Shown here: positions 11,712 to 23,800 of the stretch, piece by piece
Numbering within the stretch: position 1 is the stretch's first letter
Layout of the letters: each line of letters begins with the position of its first letter
NCBI RefSeq assembly: GCF_014805625.2
Contig: NW_023998433.1
Coordinates: forward strand, 3,091,174 to 3,155,173
DNA length: 64,000 bases
Direction of reading: 5' to 3'
Origin: Glossina fuscipes
Lineage: Eukaryota; Arthropoda; Insecta; Diptera; Glossinidae
The notes under the pieces: model-generated
Seen by the model: only the letters and a program-made list of their open reading frames with translations
Databases searched by the model: none
Told to the model about the DNA's origin: nothing
Program-made: the position numbers and the translations under genes

Positions 11712-11910
11712 TTTGTTTAAACCAACAAAAGTGCTTTCAGTTGACACTTTACCTTGGGTGTTTCTTCTGATCGACTTAGCCCATTTTCGACACCGACTTG
11801 TGTGCAAGAACTTTCAATATTTCTGCCAAAGCTCGAAAACTAGATATCTTTATTTTTGCAACTATGAAAGTGCCAGTAACATACATCGATATAGACATGG
11901 GTAGAGCGAT
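11712..11910 (-). repeat. DINE-like repeat fragment
   Basis: Read on the plus strand, GCCCATTTTCGACACCGACTTGTGTGCA, TATTTCTGCCAAAGCTCGAAA, and ATATCTTTATTTTTGCAACTATGAAAGTGCC follow the order seen in the 32.8 kb copy (CCCATTTTCAACATCAACC, TTTCTATCAAATTTGAAG, GATATCTTCATTTTTGCGACC). Only the middle of the element is recognisable. Confidence 0.55.
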
Positions 11911-13138
11911 TAAGAATTTGGCGCTGATCATGAATAGTATTTACTTTGGAGAATCTGAAGCTTCCTTTTAGGTATTGCATCCATTACGACTAAATGAGTA
12001 TACCTCCATCTTTCAGAAGTGGATATAAAAATTCAAATATGAGAAACGCTAGTTATTCGCAAATTTGGTAGCCATGGCAAACATTGACAAGCGCCATATC
12101 TCCAAACACAATGACAGATCTATCAGCGTCTATGCCCCAACTGATTAAATAATCAAAATTGGTGAATAAGCTTGCATTCGTTAACTTTGGCGTGTGATGC
12201 ATAAAAACGATGTATGTTACGGGAATGAATGGCAACAGTCGAACAGAGTAGATTAGAAGTCAATCAAGTGTAGATATCGGAATTAGTGGTTAATTTTTGA
12301 TAAATAAAAGCAAAACTGACACAAAATAATGTCTAATACTTCCACATGCTACTGAAAATCGACTAATAAACAAAATTTTGTTGACCAGTCTACATCGAGT
12401 TTTTCTATGCCATCTAAAAGTACTACTTACCTGATCCATTTTAACGGCTTTTCAACGATTAGGGATTGGGAATTGGGATAAGTCTACTGCCATATACGCG
12501 CAGTCTTAAATTTATCCACTTTGCAAGTAAGTTGCAATATCTTATTGATTACTTTCGTCTTCGTTTCTGCATAGTTAAATTGATTTCCATATACCAAGCA
12601 AACTTATTAAAAATTATAACGCTATTAAAAAAATGTCATCGACCGTTAAATTACACTTGATACACACAATTGAACTCTGTTTTTCGGCATTCAATTGGCA
12701 AAATTAAATGCAACTTGTCCCGTCCTTGGCAAAAGGGTGCGCACAATTTCATTGTAGCTACTAATTACTTATTATACTTATTATTACTTATAATTCGTAT
12801 GTTTTGCAAAAAAAGGCTTTGCTACTAAAAATTATGTCTTTTAATTAACAATGGTTTTAAACGATGGTTTGTTATCCGTTCAGATAGTTCTTTTTTTCTT
12901 TCGACGGTGGCCACAATGTAGGTCTATTTTTGGATTAGTTCTTGTTTTCATACGAGATTGGTATTCTTTTTTTTTCGTTTTTTATTAATATGATCAATCA
13001 GTCAGAGTACGTCGCTTACTCGTATAACACGGTGATTGAAGAGATGAAGAGAGGAAACAGAAAGAAATAAGGAAGTGACGGCCGCACCATACTGAATGTG
13101 TGCCCAATCGATAAGTTTTGTGCATAACATAGCTTCGA
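11911..13138. other. AT-rich stretch, nothing recognised
   Basis: No motif-bearing frame or repeat recognised. Confidence 0.45.
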
Positions 13139-13139
13139 C

Positions 13140-13223
13140 TTGAAAAAACTCTTCCGTACTTGGGATTTGAACCCGCGAATACTGACTTAGTAGTTCTTAT
13201 CTACTCGGCTACTCAGGCGGGAA
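13140..13223 (-). repeat. SINE head (tRNA-like part), truncated
   Basis: The minus strand reads CCCGCCTGAGTAGCCGAGTAG (A box) and CGCGGGTTCAAATCCCAAG (B box), then ACGGAAGAGTTTTTTC, matching the first 80 bases of the SINE family. The body and tail are missing. Not called as a functional tRNA gene because the arms do not fold into a convincing cloverleaf and the sequence groups with the SINE copies. Confidence 0.7.
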
Positions 13224-13399
13224 CGGATAAGGTCCTTGCGTTGGATGCCACCAATTTGGATGATCATTCAATTTGTTTTACAAAGATTCAGTTTTATTGA
13301 TACCATCGCCAGAAATTTATTCACACTTATCTTAGCCATCTTAGCAAACGTGTTCTCACCAAACTTGCAAGAGATGACATTCGCCATTGCCTTCAAGTG

Positions 13400-14350
13400 C
13401 TTGTGCATGTATTTTGATCATTTTTTCACCTAGAAAAGGTATTTATTGACAAAAATTGATATAATATACATTAATCAAAACATTTTCCATCATTTTCTAC
13501 AACTTTTTTCCATCATTTCGGCAATATGGCAATATTGTGTTAAAAGAACGACATTGCCTCGGCAATAATCCAATCACCGACTCATTTTCGCATTTGTTCA
13601 GCATTTCGAAAACGTGTTTCAGTCGAGCCATGCTGTATCGATCTAAACATGTGGCAATCAGAAGGCGCTATGATGAGTACGGTGGGTGTGGCAGAACTTC
13701 CCGCAGGCAATACGACGGTGTTTCCTTAAAAACTTTTGCACCGTGTGGCCGAGCGTTGTCATGAAAGACGATGACTCTGCGTGTGTTTATCACTGTTGGT
13801 ACTCTTTTTTGCAGCAACACATCGTCAACTGTGTTCATTGACGTCGGCAGACATCTTCAGTAACGATATTATTCGGTTTCATCAGCTCGTAACAAACTAC
13901 ACTTTGCTGATCCTACCATATTAACAGAAAAACTTTGTGGCCATGAATGTTCCGCTTCGGTGTCGAAGTGGATGGCTCGCCCGGACTAACCCATGGCTTT
14001 TTGCGCTTCGGTTTGTCAGAATCCATCCACTTTCCGTGGCCGCCGGTCACAATAAACCACAAAAAGCTTCTCTCTTTTGCCTGGTAAGCAATCAAACCGT
14101 GATATTGAAGAGATTCGAAATGGCATTTCCAGTCAATTTGCATGGTAGTCATTCTCTCACTTTTTGAAACTTGCAAACATCTTGGCACAGTTCACACATC
14201 AACTGCTAAGTGCTTTGAGAATTTGAGCTGCAGTTTTGACCAATAAGTTTTGCAATGCACTCTCTTTGGTCCTTTTTGGTCCTCCATCTAATTTCTTGGA
14301 GCCGCAATACTATCACCTTCTAAAAGTGTTTGTTTAGCCTCGGTAGCAGT
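13400..14350 (-). pseudogene. mariner transposase remnant, same family as 4-5 kb
   Basis: Minus-strand fragments in order from 14350 down: a degraded N-terminal part; KLTGNAIS then NLFNITV; VTGGHGKW; KPKRKKPW; STSTPKRNIHG; then after a break HDNARPH, REVLPHPPYS, and a C-terminal tail matching the 4.1 kb copy through TTGTAGAAAATGATGGAAAA. Several stops and frame breaks are present, including TGA for the Trp of WVPHEL. Only a weak trace of the right-hand TIR remains near 13410 (ATTTTGATCATTTTTTCACC). Segment 13889-14169 is the close relative of 4864-5143. Confidence 0.8.
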
Positions 14351-16128
14351 TTTCTTTACATGAAACAACAAAAGTAATGAATGTCGAAAATGCAATTAAA
14401 AGGAAAACTCTTATTTTATATAGAGAAAGGTCAAAATAACCGAATTTAATCGTTGTCTACATTGATAGTCGCTTCTTTATCATTTTTATCAATTGCTAGC
14501 GATGATCAAAACACATGCAAGCATCTAATGCTGTATTACCAATAGTTGGGTTGTTCGGCTGCCTATAAGGCATGCGGGAGTTTCTTGTTGAAAACAAAGT
14601 TTGAATGCCAGTTTACCCTAAAATTATGTCAACAATACGTGGCAGCATAACGTATCAGCATCAGTTACTTAATGTTAAACTTCCCGCGTGTTATCTTCAT
14701 GTTCACTTTTCCGGAAAAATTTCAATGATTCGATCAATACAACGATATTCCAAGTACCGTAAATTGATGCTATTATGCGCGCTTTCTAAAATGCATTTTA
14801 CTCTACGATTAAATAATACATTATAGCAAATCGCTGCATATTATTGAATAAATGTGCCACTACTGCGTCCATTTAATAACTGACCGATACCTAATTCACA
14901 GGCTAAAACTGTGTACATCCATTTGATTAGAGTTTCTCTGGTATCAATCTAAATCAGGTAGAGCAAGTGAATCATTAGTTTGCAATGAGTATTATTTACC
15001 CCGCACCTTAAGTGTTCTTTTATGAATTGCGATTGTGCCAACGGGATCTTTGCTATGTGAACTTCAGTGTGTATGATATGTTCACCTATAAGTTCAGATC
15101 AATGTAGATTTCAAATCGTAAGTTATAGTCTAAAGTTTGATGTCCTTAAAGTTTTTTAAGTTTATTCTAACATCCTTGCTTTTAATATTATTGAGAAAAT
15201 CACGGCTCTTTTCAGTTTTTTATCGTAAATCTAATTGAAAGGACAAGCTTAGAAGAGGTTAAATAGATTTCCTAACAAAGTTATCGGTCGACATTTCTAC
15301 AAATTGAATAACAAGAACAGTATAGCATTATTTTATAGCGATGAGTACAAAAATATTGTTTTACATAGTAATGTAACAGTAAATCATTGCAAAACATTCG
15401 TTGCAAATAAAATATTTGCTGAAAATGTGCAAAAAGAAAAAGAGGTAAACAGGATATCACCCACACTTACATTCAAGGCAAGAAAAAGAAACAAATCGCC
15501 AGCGTACTTAAGCAATTTTTAACAATTTATTATAAATTTTCAACAAGAGTTCACTAAAAACGTAAGAAAAAGAAATGCTAACCATAGTTAAACAAATAAA
15601 ATTGCGAAGGTATGTTAAAATGGTTAGGTCTTAAGTCGCTCATACATCTATCCATTGAAGTACGTACAATACACAACATGACAAACCGTCCCAGAATGTT
15701 GTAGAGAAACGAGTGAAAAATGTATTCAAAACAGTTCTGATACCATTATAACAACCCATTTGCCTAAGTAAACAAATGTTTTTTAAAAATATATGTAAAT
15801 ATATGTACGCCTAAATGTATTTGGATGACTGACTGCTCATATACTCATGCGTTGAAACGTGTATTCTTGCAAGCGCACGCAAAGATACATTAGCGTTTAG
15901 CTGAAAACGTTATGTACGTATGTGTATAAGTAATTGAGAAAAAGAACAAAAATACGAACATCAATAATTGTTCGAAGGAAATCAGAAAAAAGTTAATAGC
16001 AAATGAAAGAAGACAGAAAAGAGAAACTAAAGCTTTCGTGAAATGTTGAAGTTAGCGGATATGGTTACGGAAAGCATTTCCGCAATACCTTAACATACCA
16101 ACGAAGATTTTAATAATTTTTGAATTTT
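14351..16128. other. AT-rich stretch, nothing recognised
   Basis: Frames of 61-73 codons at 14605-14826 and 15281-15522 have no recognisable motif. No gene is supported. Confidence 0.45.
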
Positions 16129-16715
16129 TATACCCACTACTATATATATATATATATATATCTTTTTTCCATAATGTATGTAACACCCAAAACAAAACTT
16201 CAGAGTCCCTATAAAACGTATATATTCTTTTCTTTATCAGCATGAAATTCTGAATTGATGTAGCCATGTTTGTCCGTCTGTGTGTCTGTGATGTATTTAT
16301 TGTTTGCACTTTCCTGGGCACAAAAATGAAGATATCGACCTCAAATTTGGTAGAAACATTGAACACATTCGAAGCACGCAAGCTGGTATTGAAAATGGGC
16401 CAAATTGATCAGGCAGTGAAACATAAACTGATTTTTGATAATTTTTCTCACTTTTTTGAGGTTTTGTTTACTTGTTTATCATAACGCAAATAGGACAAAA
16501 TTCTTAAAACTATTTTGTACATCCCTCAAATGAAGATATATTATCTGCCTTAAAATATGTTAATTTTAAAATGAATATGGTAGACACCGGAATTAATTCT
16601 TTTTTAAATAATATCAGCTGATAACGCTATCAAATAAAATATCTTGGAGAGTAGAACGCAAAAAGCATCGTGGCGGCTTTGCGATATTCAGCCCCCGCCA
16701 AATACAACTTTATTT
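16129..16715 (+). repeat. DINE/Helentron-like repeat, diverged copy
   Basis: Starts TATACCCACTAC, contains a (TA)n run at 16141-16161, then CATAATGTATGTAACACCC, GCCATGTTTGTCCGTCTGTG, AAATGAAGATATCGACCTCAAATTTGGTAGAAACATTGAA, TGAAAATGGGCCAAATTG and ATATGGTAGACACCGGAATTAATTC. It ends in a decayed hairpin region (GATATTCAGCCCCCGCCAAATA). The order is the same as in the 49.95 kb copy. Short frames of 109 and 72 codons within it are not genes. Confidence 0.7.
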
Positions 16716-18306
16716 GTTGTATACTGGTTTTATTTAATGTAGTAGTAGTTTTTACTATATATCGGCTATATATCGGTACCTTGTTGTGGGGTGGAATATT
16801 ACGCCGATTAGAAATTAAACATTCGAACTACACAGTACGATTTGTTGATGTTTATGCTTAAAGGGATAGTAGATGGCTTTGGATATGTTTTTGATAGTGC
16901 ATGTAATAATTAACACCATCTGTGGGAGAACTACCAGTCTGTGGGTCGACACTGAAAAACTGAAATTGATTTAACCTCAACATAATTGCCAAAAAATCAG
17001 TGACAATAACAGACGGCATTTACATTATCGCTGAGATGCTCTCAATCACATTAGAGACGGAATGTACGCTACGCCACAAGAAATGCACCCAGTTTGTTCT
17101 TTACGATAAAGCACCCTAAGCGTAAGAACGAAAATATATACTGAAATAATTTCGACAAAGGATTGTTTCAACTTAACAATAAAATATCTCCTTCTCCACG
17201 ATATTCGTTACAAAACATATGTAGCGCTGCCAAGAGATCTTTTTAATATAGGTTTGCTCGCTGTACACGTATGTGCTTGCGAATTTTCGGATACGTAAGC
17301 TTTTTTCTGCGAAAAATTTCGCGAACCTTTCCAATGACACGTACATAGTCTATATCGCACTTATTAGATATTCACGTTTCCTTTGATGTAAAATGCATCA
17401 ATATTCATAAATTTAAAGTATTGCCTCAAAATTCTTCAACACCATATCAGACATTTTTTATTTCTAAAATTGAAGCATTTCATAATCCGAAATAATAAAT
17501 CCCGGAGTTTCTTTTCGCACCGTAAAGAACATAAGCATTTGTTTTGCCACGACTATAATATTTGCTTATAGAACGTTGGCAATTGATTCCAACTCCACAA
17601 AAAATGACTGGAACTTTTAAGTGAAAAAAGTGTCGCGAAAAAACTAAACACGGGACGTAAACGGCTTACAATTATATCGTTCCTAAGATTATTTTCTTCT
17701 TTCCCGCCTAATTCGTAATATTTATTTCCTCAGCGTAATTTGTTAAAAAGAGGAAGACATTATCAAAAAGGATTTATTTTTATTCAGATTGAACAAAAAA
17801 GTTAAACGAAGTCTTTATCATAGAAAATAATGATAAAATAAATATATGTTGACACATGCTCTCGATACCTGCACACCATGGAAACACATATATGCAATCA
17901 AACGTATACATGCACAGTGCTTAAATAAATTTTAACAATTTTTTTTTGCTTTTCTTTTTCTCTTGGATACAACGTATGTCAAGTACTCATCACCCAGTCG
18001 TAGTAAACGGTTCAATGTGTGGCACAGACAGGTTATCAACGCATTTAATCGTCAAAATAAACAAAGAGAAATGAGAAAAAAAATAGAGAAAAAAGGCCGA
18101 AAGAGATACAAAGAAACCTGGTTTTATAAATACCGACAATTATATAACATAAATATTGTAAATTGCTTTTAATTACACAATTTACAAATATTACGCAATT
18201 AGAAGAAGCTCTCTATTACCTTTTGTGTCATTATTTCCTGACGCTTCAAATATTTTTTTTTTTTTTTTTGTATACACATTTACAAAATCATTTTGGTGTA
18301 AGAAAT
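16716..18306. other. AT-rich stretch, nothing recognised
   Basis: A 69-codon basic frame at 17963-18172 is A-rich and unrecognised. There is a poly(T) run near 18250-18269. Confidence 0.45.
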
Positions 18307-18317
18307 ATGCGTTTGTA

Positions 18318-18502
18318 AATATTATTATTATTATTATGCCGCGCTCCAACCATTCTTAAGAGTAAGAAATTTGTATACACCTTAAGAAGTTCACTTTCGA
18401 AAGTTAATAAATCTTTTAATATTTATAACTCACAAGCATATATTAAGTTTTTACGGATGTATGCAACACTCAGAAGGGGACTTGAGATAAATCCACTTTT
18501 TA

Positions 18503-18548
<46 letters not shown>

Positions 18549-18705
18549 AATTTCGCCAGAGAAATAAATTCTAAGACTAAACTCTTAAAAGCACTAGCAT
18601 CTAAGGCTATCGGCTTTTTTATTAAAATCTCTACCGCACTTGAGATTCGAACCCACGACCATTGACTTGCTAGTCGAGATTCCTCGCTTTCGGCTACTCA
18701 AGCGG
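18318..18705 (-). repeat. Full-length tRNA-derived SINE with 11-bp target duplication
   Basis: On the minus strand the head reads CGCTTGAGTAGCCG with a B box GGGTTCGAATCTC. Then come the body AATAAAGCCGATAGCC, an internal (AAT)n block (18504-18547 in window coordinates), a second body including TTTATCTCAAGTCCCC and TTTCGAAAGTGAACTT, and an end GGTTGGAGCGCGGCAT followed by (AAT)n. ATGCGTTTGTA flanks both sides (18307-18317 and 18706-18716). The whole 388-bp unit, including the internal microsatellite, was therefore inserted as one piece by target-primed reverse transcription. Confidence 0.9.
18504..18547. repeat. (ATT)n microsatellite inside the SINE
   Basis: About fourteen ATT units. The same position in the 27.5 kb copy carries a comparable (AAT)n block on the other strand. 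Confidence 0.95.
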
Positions 18706-18716
18706 ATGCGTTTGTA

Positions 18717-21032
18717 TATAATATTAGGAGAAACGAAGAAAAGTCACTTGTTGAAATAAGTTGCTTTGTATCTGAATATTTATTAAATGCAATCTAACAT
18801 AAGTGTTTTATTAGTAATTGATAATATCATTGCGAATTCCGTTAAAGAAGCGTCGAGGGAAGAAGCAATGATCTAGAAGAAGGAATATTTAACTCTGGGG
18901 CCCATTTATAGCTGTTGATATACAGTAAGTTCTGGCGTAACCTAAATATGTTACGCGATCGTAATTTCCAGATTGAAAGACTTTTGCATCATTTACGGAC
19001 AGTTGTGAACTTAGCACTTGTTACAGCGGGTCGATAATTAAGATTGACTTAATGGAGAGTTTTTTCGAAATAGAGGTGAAAAATTTTAGAAATTTTAAAA
19101 ATTAAAAAATGTTAAAAAATTTCGAAACACCTACACTGTAAATGTGCTCATATCTGGTTCTCTTCAAATGATGCTCTGCCAGCAATTTTCAGATGAAAAT
19201 TAAATCAAAAGAAATTCTGGTTAGGGACCTGTGAAGCTTTTAAAGAAATAATTAATTTTTGAGTTTGGAGAAAAATGATTACAGGCAAAGTTTAATTGCA
19301 TTCAGTTCAATAGAGTCTGAGAGAAAAGACAGTCTGTCTTAGCAATTAAGAAAGAGGCTAAGCTTGGTCTATACTAAGCTTGTTAGCATTGCTCACTCAA
19401 TTGCACGGCAAAGCTAGAATTGCGTCGGTCAGTACACTCAATTTGTTATATCAATATGTTATCTACTGATTGCCAGCACATTTTAGAGTAATTACTGTAC
19501 ATATTCCATGTTATTTATGTTATTTATTGGTAATTGTATAAATATATATGTAACCACATCCGTTGATTGGAGAAGAGCTTTTGAAAATGCTGATCTTATT
19601 CTAGTAAACCTTGTAATTGCGACTTCAGCAGGGGAAGTGAAAAGAAAAATAGATGAAAGTGATTGAATCGGTTAGACCGCACATGTTAGCTAAAAATTTA
19701 TTTGATGTAATGTATAAAATTTTGATTCCAATTTGTATCTCATTTATTTCCATTTTACTTGCAACTAGGCACACTATAATATATTAAAAATGAACTGGAA
19801 ATGAGTTGGAAGTAAAGTTTGATAGTTAATGTATGTCAGTATTTAGAAACTGATCCTAATCATTTCTGAGCTAAGTCTGCAGGTGGTTTTGGTAAATGGT
19901 AGGAGGAGAATGATATGAGGTTTTCGAAAATATTTTTACCGTATCGACGAAAGTGTTTCCTCGAGGTTGTTTTAGTATTTAATGAATTGTGGGCATGTAT
20001 GTTGACAGATTATAAACATTTTGTTGTCTAGGGTTCTGAAACGATACAAGGATATTTGTACCAAATTTCTGCTTCTTGCCTTCATTTTTACTACCGTCGT
20101 AATGCGACTAAAATTATGGGCTTACCTGATATTTGGTGCAAAGCTGTAATTTGCTACGGTATCGCAAAGAAAGCCGAACAACAAAAAAAAAAAAAAAAAA
20201 ATTGGTTTGCGGGAGGTATCAGATTTACGTTTCGTTTTTAAAATGCCTGAAGAACTTTTCTCATAACATTTCAAAAATCATCTTTTTTTTGTGCGCTTAA
20301 TTAATGCTTTCAATCTTTTAAAGCATTTAGAAGCAACCTATTATGTGAACGAAATTTTTTCCATTTCGATTTCGATTTCTTCCTCAAGTACAAAGTCTAC
20401 CTATGTCATTTGAACCTCTGTTGGGTAGTTACAATCGAATCTATTATCTATTCATTTCGAAGTTTTCTAATATATATAAGTAGATGTCTTTAGAAAGTGT
20501 TTACGTTCTTTGGAAATCAATTTCAAACAAAAATACGTTAATGAAACTTTTTGCCGTCATTGGGACGACTACTCAGCGGATATGAGACTGATAGCGATTT
20601 GATGGGTGTCAGCATCTCTGAGCCAAGAAATTGAAAGTGTATGATGACGAATTTGATGCTAACTATAAGTTTGACTACAGAGCTCTATATATTTTTCTGT
20701 TATTTTTTCTGTCATTTCCCAGCCCGATAGGGGTGAAATACATGCTTTTGTTTTTAGCAGTTGCAGCAAAAGCAAAAATTAGACAAGGAAAGCATATGAA
20801 GAAGAAAATTTTTACGTCTTCTAAATCTAGAATTGCAGACTAGTTGGAAAAAAAAGGCAAAAAAAAGGAAATTTTCAAAGCGGACCGCATGACAATTTCT
20901 ATCTATTTTTCGCTCTTTTTTTATGCATTCTTGAGAATAACTTTACACTAACTTTCTCTAAAAAATAAACCATATTTTTGTCAAAATATTATTTCGCTTT
21001 CGATTATTATATCCGTCACGCAAGAATGAAAG
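18717..21032. other. AT-rich stretch, nothing recognised
   Basis: Contains an A run at 20183-20201. Small frames at 20056-20241 and 20631-20843 are unrecognised. No gene is supported. Confidence 0.45.
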
Positions 21033-21560
21033 ATGTATTCAGTTTGTCAAAACGTTTGCAACCGCCAGAAGGAAAATTCAGAGATCCCACAAAGTCAATA
21101 TATCCTTGACCACTATAAAATTTTGAAGCAACTTAAGTCTGTTCGTTTTGCCGTCTGCTTAATGCCTATTTTAAACATTCCCATCGCCACAAAAATGAAA
21201 CTATCGATTTCAAATTTGGCAAAAACATTGAAAGTTTTTGCACCCAAGTTAGTATTGAAAATGGGCCAAATTGGTTGAAGGACACGCTTATACTACCGCC
21301 CAAGCTGAGAACACCTCCGCTCTTCAAATAGAACAAAAGTGTGGTTTTTTGCTTATTACTCGCAAACCACAGCATATAAATCTACAAAAATTTGAACGTA
21401 AATGGGAAAAATTCTTGACCACTTTAAAATTTAGAATGCACCTGAATACGTCCGTCATCTGTTCATTTGCTCGCAAACATTATCTCCAGCACAAAAGCGA
21501 AGACATCGCCTACAAATTTGCAAACAAAACCTGATAGTGACCCGAACCCTTCAAAGGACA
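21033..21560 (+). repeat. Two DINE-like fragments in tandem
   Basis: 21033-21290 carries TATATCCTTGACCACTATAAAATTTTGAA, GCCACAAAAATGAAACTATCGATTTCAAATTTGGCAAAAACATTGAAA and TTGAAAATGGGCCAAATTGG, matching the central part of the 16.1 and 49.95 kb repeats. 21410-21560 repeats the sequence TTCTTGACCACTTTAAAATTTAGAA through CGAAGACATCGCCTACAAATTTGCAAACAAAACC. The frames they contain are not genes. Confidence 0.55.
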
Positions 21561-22022
21561 CAATAGTAACGCCCACATACCTAGGCAACAACAACTATGA
21601 AGACCTTGTCCTTCCGTGTTTTGTGCTTGTTACTCATAAAGTACAAAACGCAAATTATATAAATTTCCACTATTATTCCGGAAATAGTAAAAAGCAACCT
21701 GGCCAATCCAGCATTATAGAGTATGCAAATTAAGTTCTTTCGTCTTTTTTAGAATAACGGTAATGATCCACAACTGAATTTAAGTTTCTTACTTGTTAAC
21801 ATTATTTATCAACAAACGATTGCCAATATATATTGTAAAGGACCATGTTGAAAATTCTCCGCGGTTTGTTTTGCAGGACAGTGTTGATGTCTATATATCG
21901 GGCAACACTCACTTAATTGTCTCAAACGAATATGTGCTTAAAAGGTCACATTTCGGTTTACATTTTTGGTGCAGAGAGTTTTCTAAGTTGTTGTTCGTGT
22001 AAAAAGTTATATTGATTTGAAA

Positions 22023-22340
22023 ATGAGTGAAATATCTGAAGAAAAACGTTATATGATGCTTTTTTTCCTAAAAAAAAGCTAAAAGCGCTGTAAAAACAAA
22101 ATTTGTGACGTATAAGGTGAGAATGCTTTCCGCTCCGGAAATTTTGAAGTCAAAAGATGCATCTCGCTTTGGTCGGCCAGTCACTGAAAAAGTCGATGAA
22201 ATTTTGCAACTGCTGGGCCAACATCGGTACGCAAACTGCTAGGAAATAGCACAGGCACTAAACATCAGCCACACGACAGCTTGAAATTTTTCGAAAAGAC
22301 CAGGCTATAAGAGCAAGCTTGAAACTGCGGAAAAAACCAG
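22023..22340 (+). pseudogene. mariner transposase N-terminal remnant
   Basis: Translation shows MSEISEEKRYMMLFFL, then in another frame a GRPVTEKVDEILQL linker-like block and NC-stop-EIAQALNISHTTA, the second helix-turn-helix of mariner transposases, then PGYKSKLE. In-frame stops (TAG in the NCxEIA segment, TGA before NFS) and at least two frame breaks kill it. Nothing of the catalytic domain follows. No TIRs were found. It differs from the 7.2 kb and 4 kb copies. Confidence 0.75.
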
Positions 22341-22889
22341 CAAGATTTTTCAATAACGCCTATTATACAATTCAAAAACTTCGAAATGAAAATATAATTC
22401 AATATTTATAAATTCAAAAGATAAGGCAAAAAAAAAACCTTATTAAGCTAATAAAAATAAAAATATGATACGCTAATGTACACTAAAATTGACAGAAAAT
22501 GGTTCAAAGAAGGTTCAGAAAGTTTTCCCAACTTTAATCCAATCTTTAATATATGCACTTAGCCCTATCACAATAGATGAGTACATCTATATAGGTACAC
22601 AACTAACGAGCAATAACTCAGTTCGTGCTTTTTTTTTTAAAGGGAATTGCCGTATCAGAAAATGGAACGCCCCTGTAAAAGTCGTTCAAGTGTTTACAAG
22701 CTACGTTGAACGGCAAAAAAGCGCATCATTTGTGCGTCATTGAGAGAGTCTAACTGGAACATGGTACATGGTATAAAAGTGAGATGCAACGTTTCAAGAT
22801 TGTAAAGACTAAGCAAAAATGGGAAACTAACGTCTCGCTGTATTAAGCTAAGCACCTACGTCATTCCTAATACGTACGTTTTATCTTGA

Positions 22890-23800
22890 GTACCGGAAAA
22901 ATCAATTCATTTTAAGCGATGTTGACAGGATGCGTAACCCAGGCAAGGCAAAAAAGGGGAACCGATATTGAACTAACCTCACACTATCTATCTGAGAAGA
23001 ATAGCTTGGAGTTCGGAAAAGTAACTCATATTACAGAATAGGTCGTACAAGTGCCACCTACAAACTTTTTGTTAAGTAGGGATAATCAAACTTGTTCGGT
23101 TAACATTTTATAAAGTTTAACGGACTTTATGCTTTCTTAACAATTCATTGAATATGGAGATTAAAGTTCGTTTTTTGATCGACTGGAATACCAAGATCGA
23201 TATAGGACACCGTTATGCCGTGAGCATCAATTGTGTAGGTGTAATCAACGGCGAATGATCCAGAGAATCACATCTTTTTGCACTAGAAAAGGTTCAGTGA
23301 CATTAGATTTATTCTGTAAGTAAGTTACTAATAAGAATTTTTACATCCATTCCGCTTCGAATAGACTGAAATAGCTCAATATCATCTGTACAAGCGTTAA
23401 AATATTATTGTGCTGAACGACACCAGAAAAATCGTTAATAAATAAAATAAAAAGTAAGCGACGTAAACGCTACCTTGTCGCACACTAGAAGAAAGGTAGA
23501 GGTATTTGTTCGGAATAGACAATTTTATACACTATTTTTTATATGCGATTAGATAAGTACGAGGAAAACCCTTTGGCTAAACAAGGAGGCTATCACATTT
23601 AATCCGCGGTATTCGCGGTATAAACGAATTCAAATATTTCCACGTTTCCTTAGGTATTAGGGACAGTAGGGAATGCATATGAGATTTTTATGATTTTTAA
23701 CCATTATATGAATTAAAAATTTCTACGCGAAGATCATCAGTCATTGCGATCGTTGGATTTGCCGCAAAATACATAGAGGGGCACAAATAATTCATTCGTA
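22890..23800 (-). pseudogene. jockey-like LINE reverse-transcriptase remnant
   Basis: On the minus strand, pieces of a non-LTR reverse transcriptase can be read in order: SSYLSNR near 23540; a degraded SGVRQGS region near 23490; CTDDIELFQSIRSGMD at 23376-23394 and below (YADD changed to CTDD); YTYTIDAHGITVSYIDLGIPVD; IVKKA; and YSSQIDSVRLVQYRF, the usual segment after the RT domain. Multiple stops and frame changes separate them. This order and the DLG and hydrophobic Asp motifs fit jockey-clade LINEs. No endonuclease part or 3' tail was identified. Confidence 0.75.
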
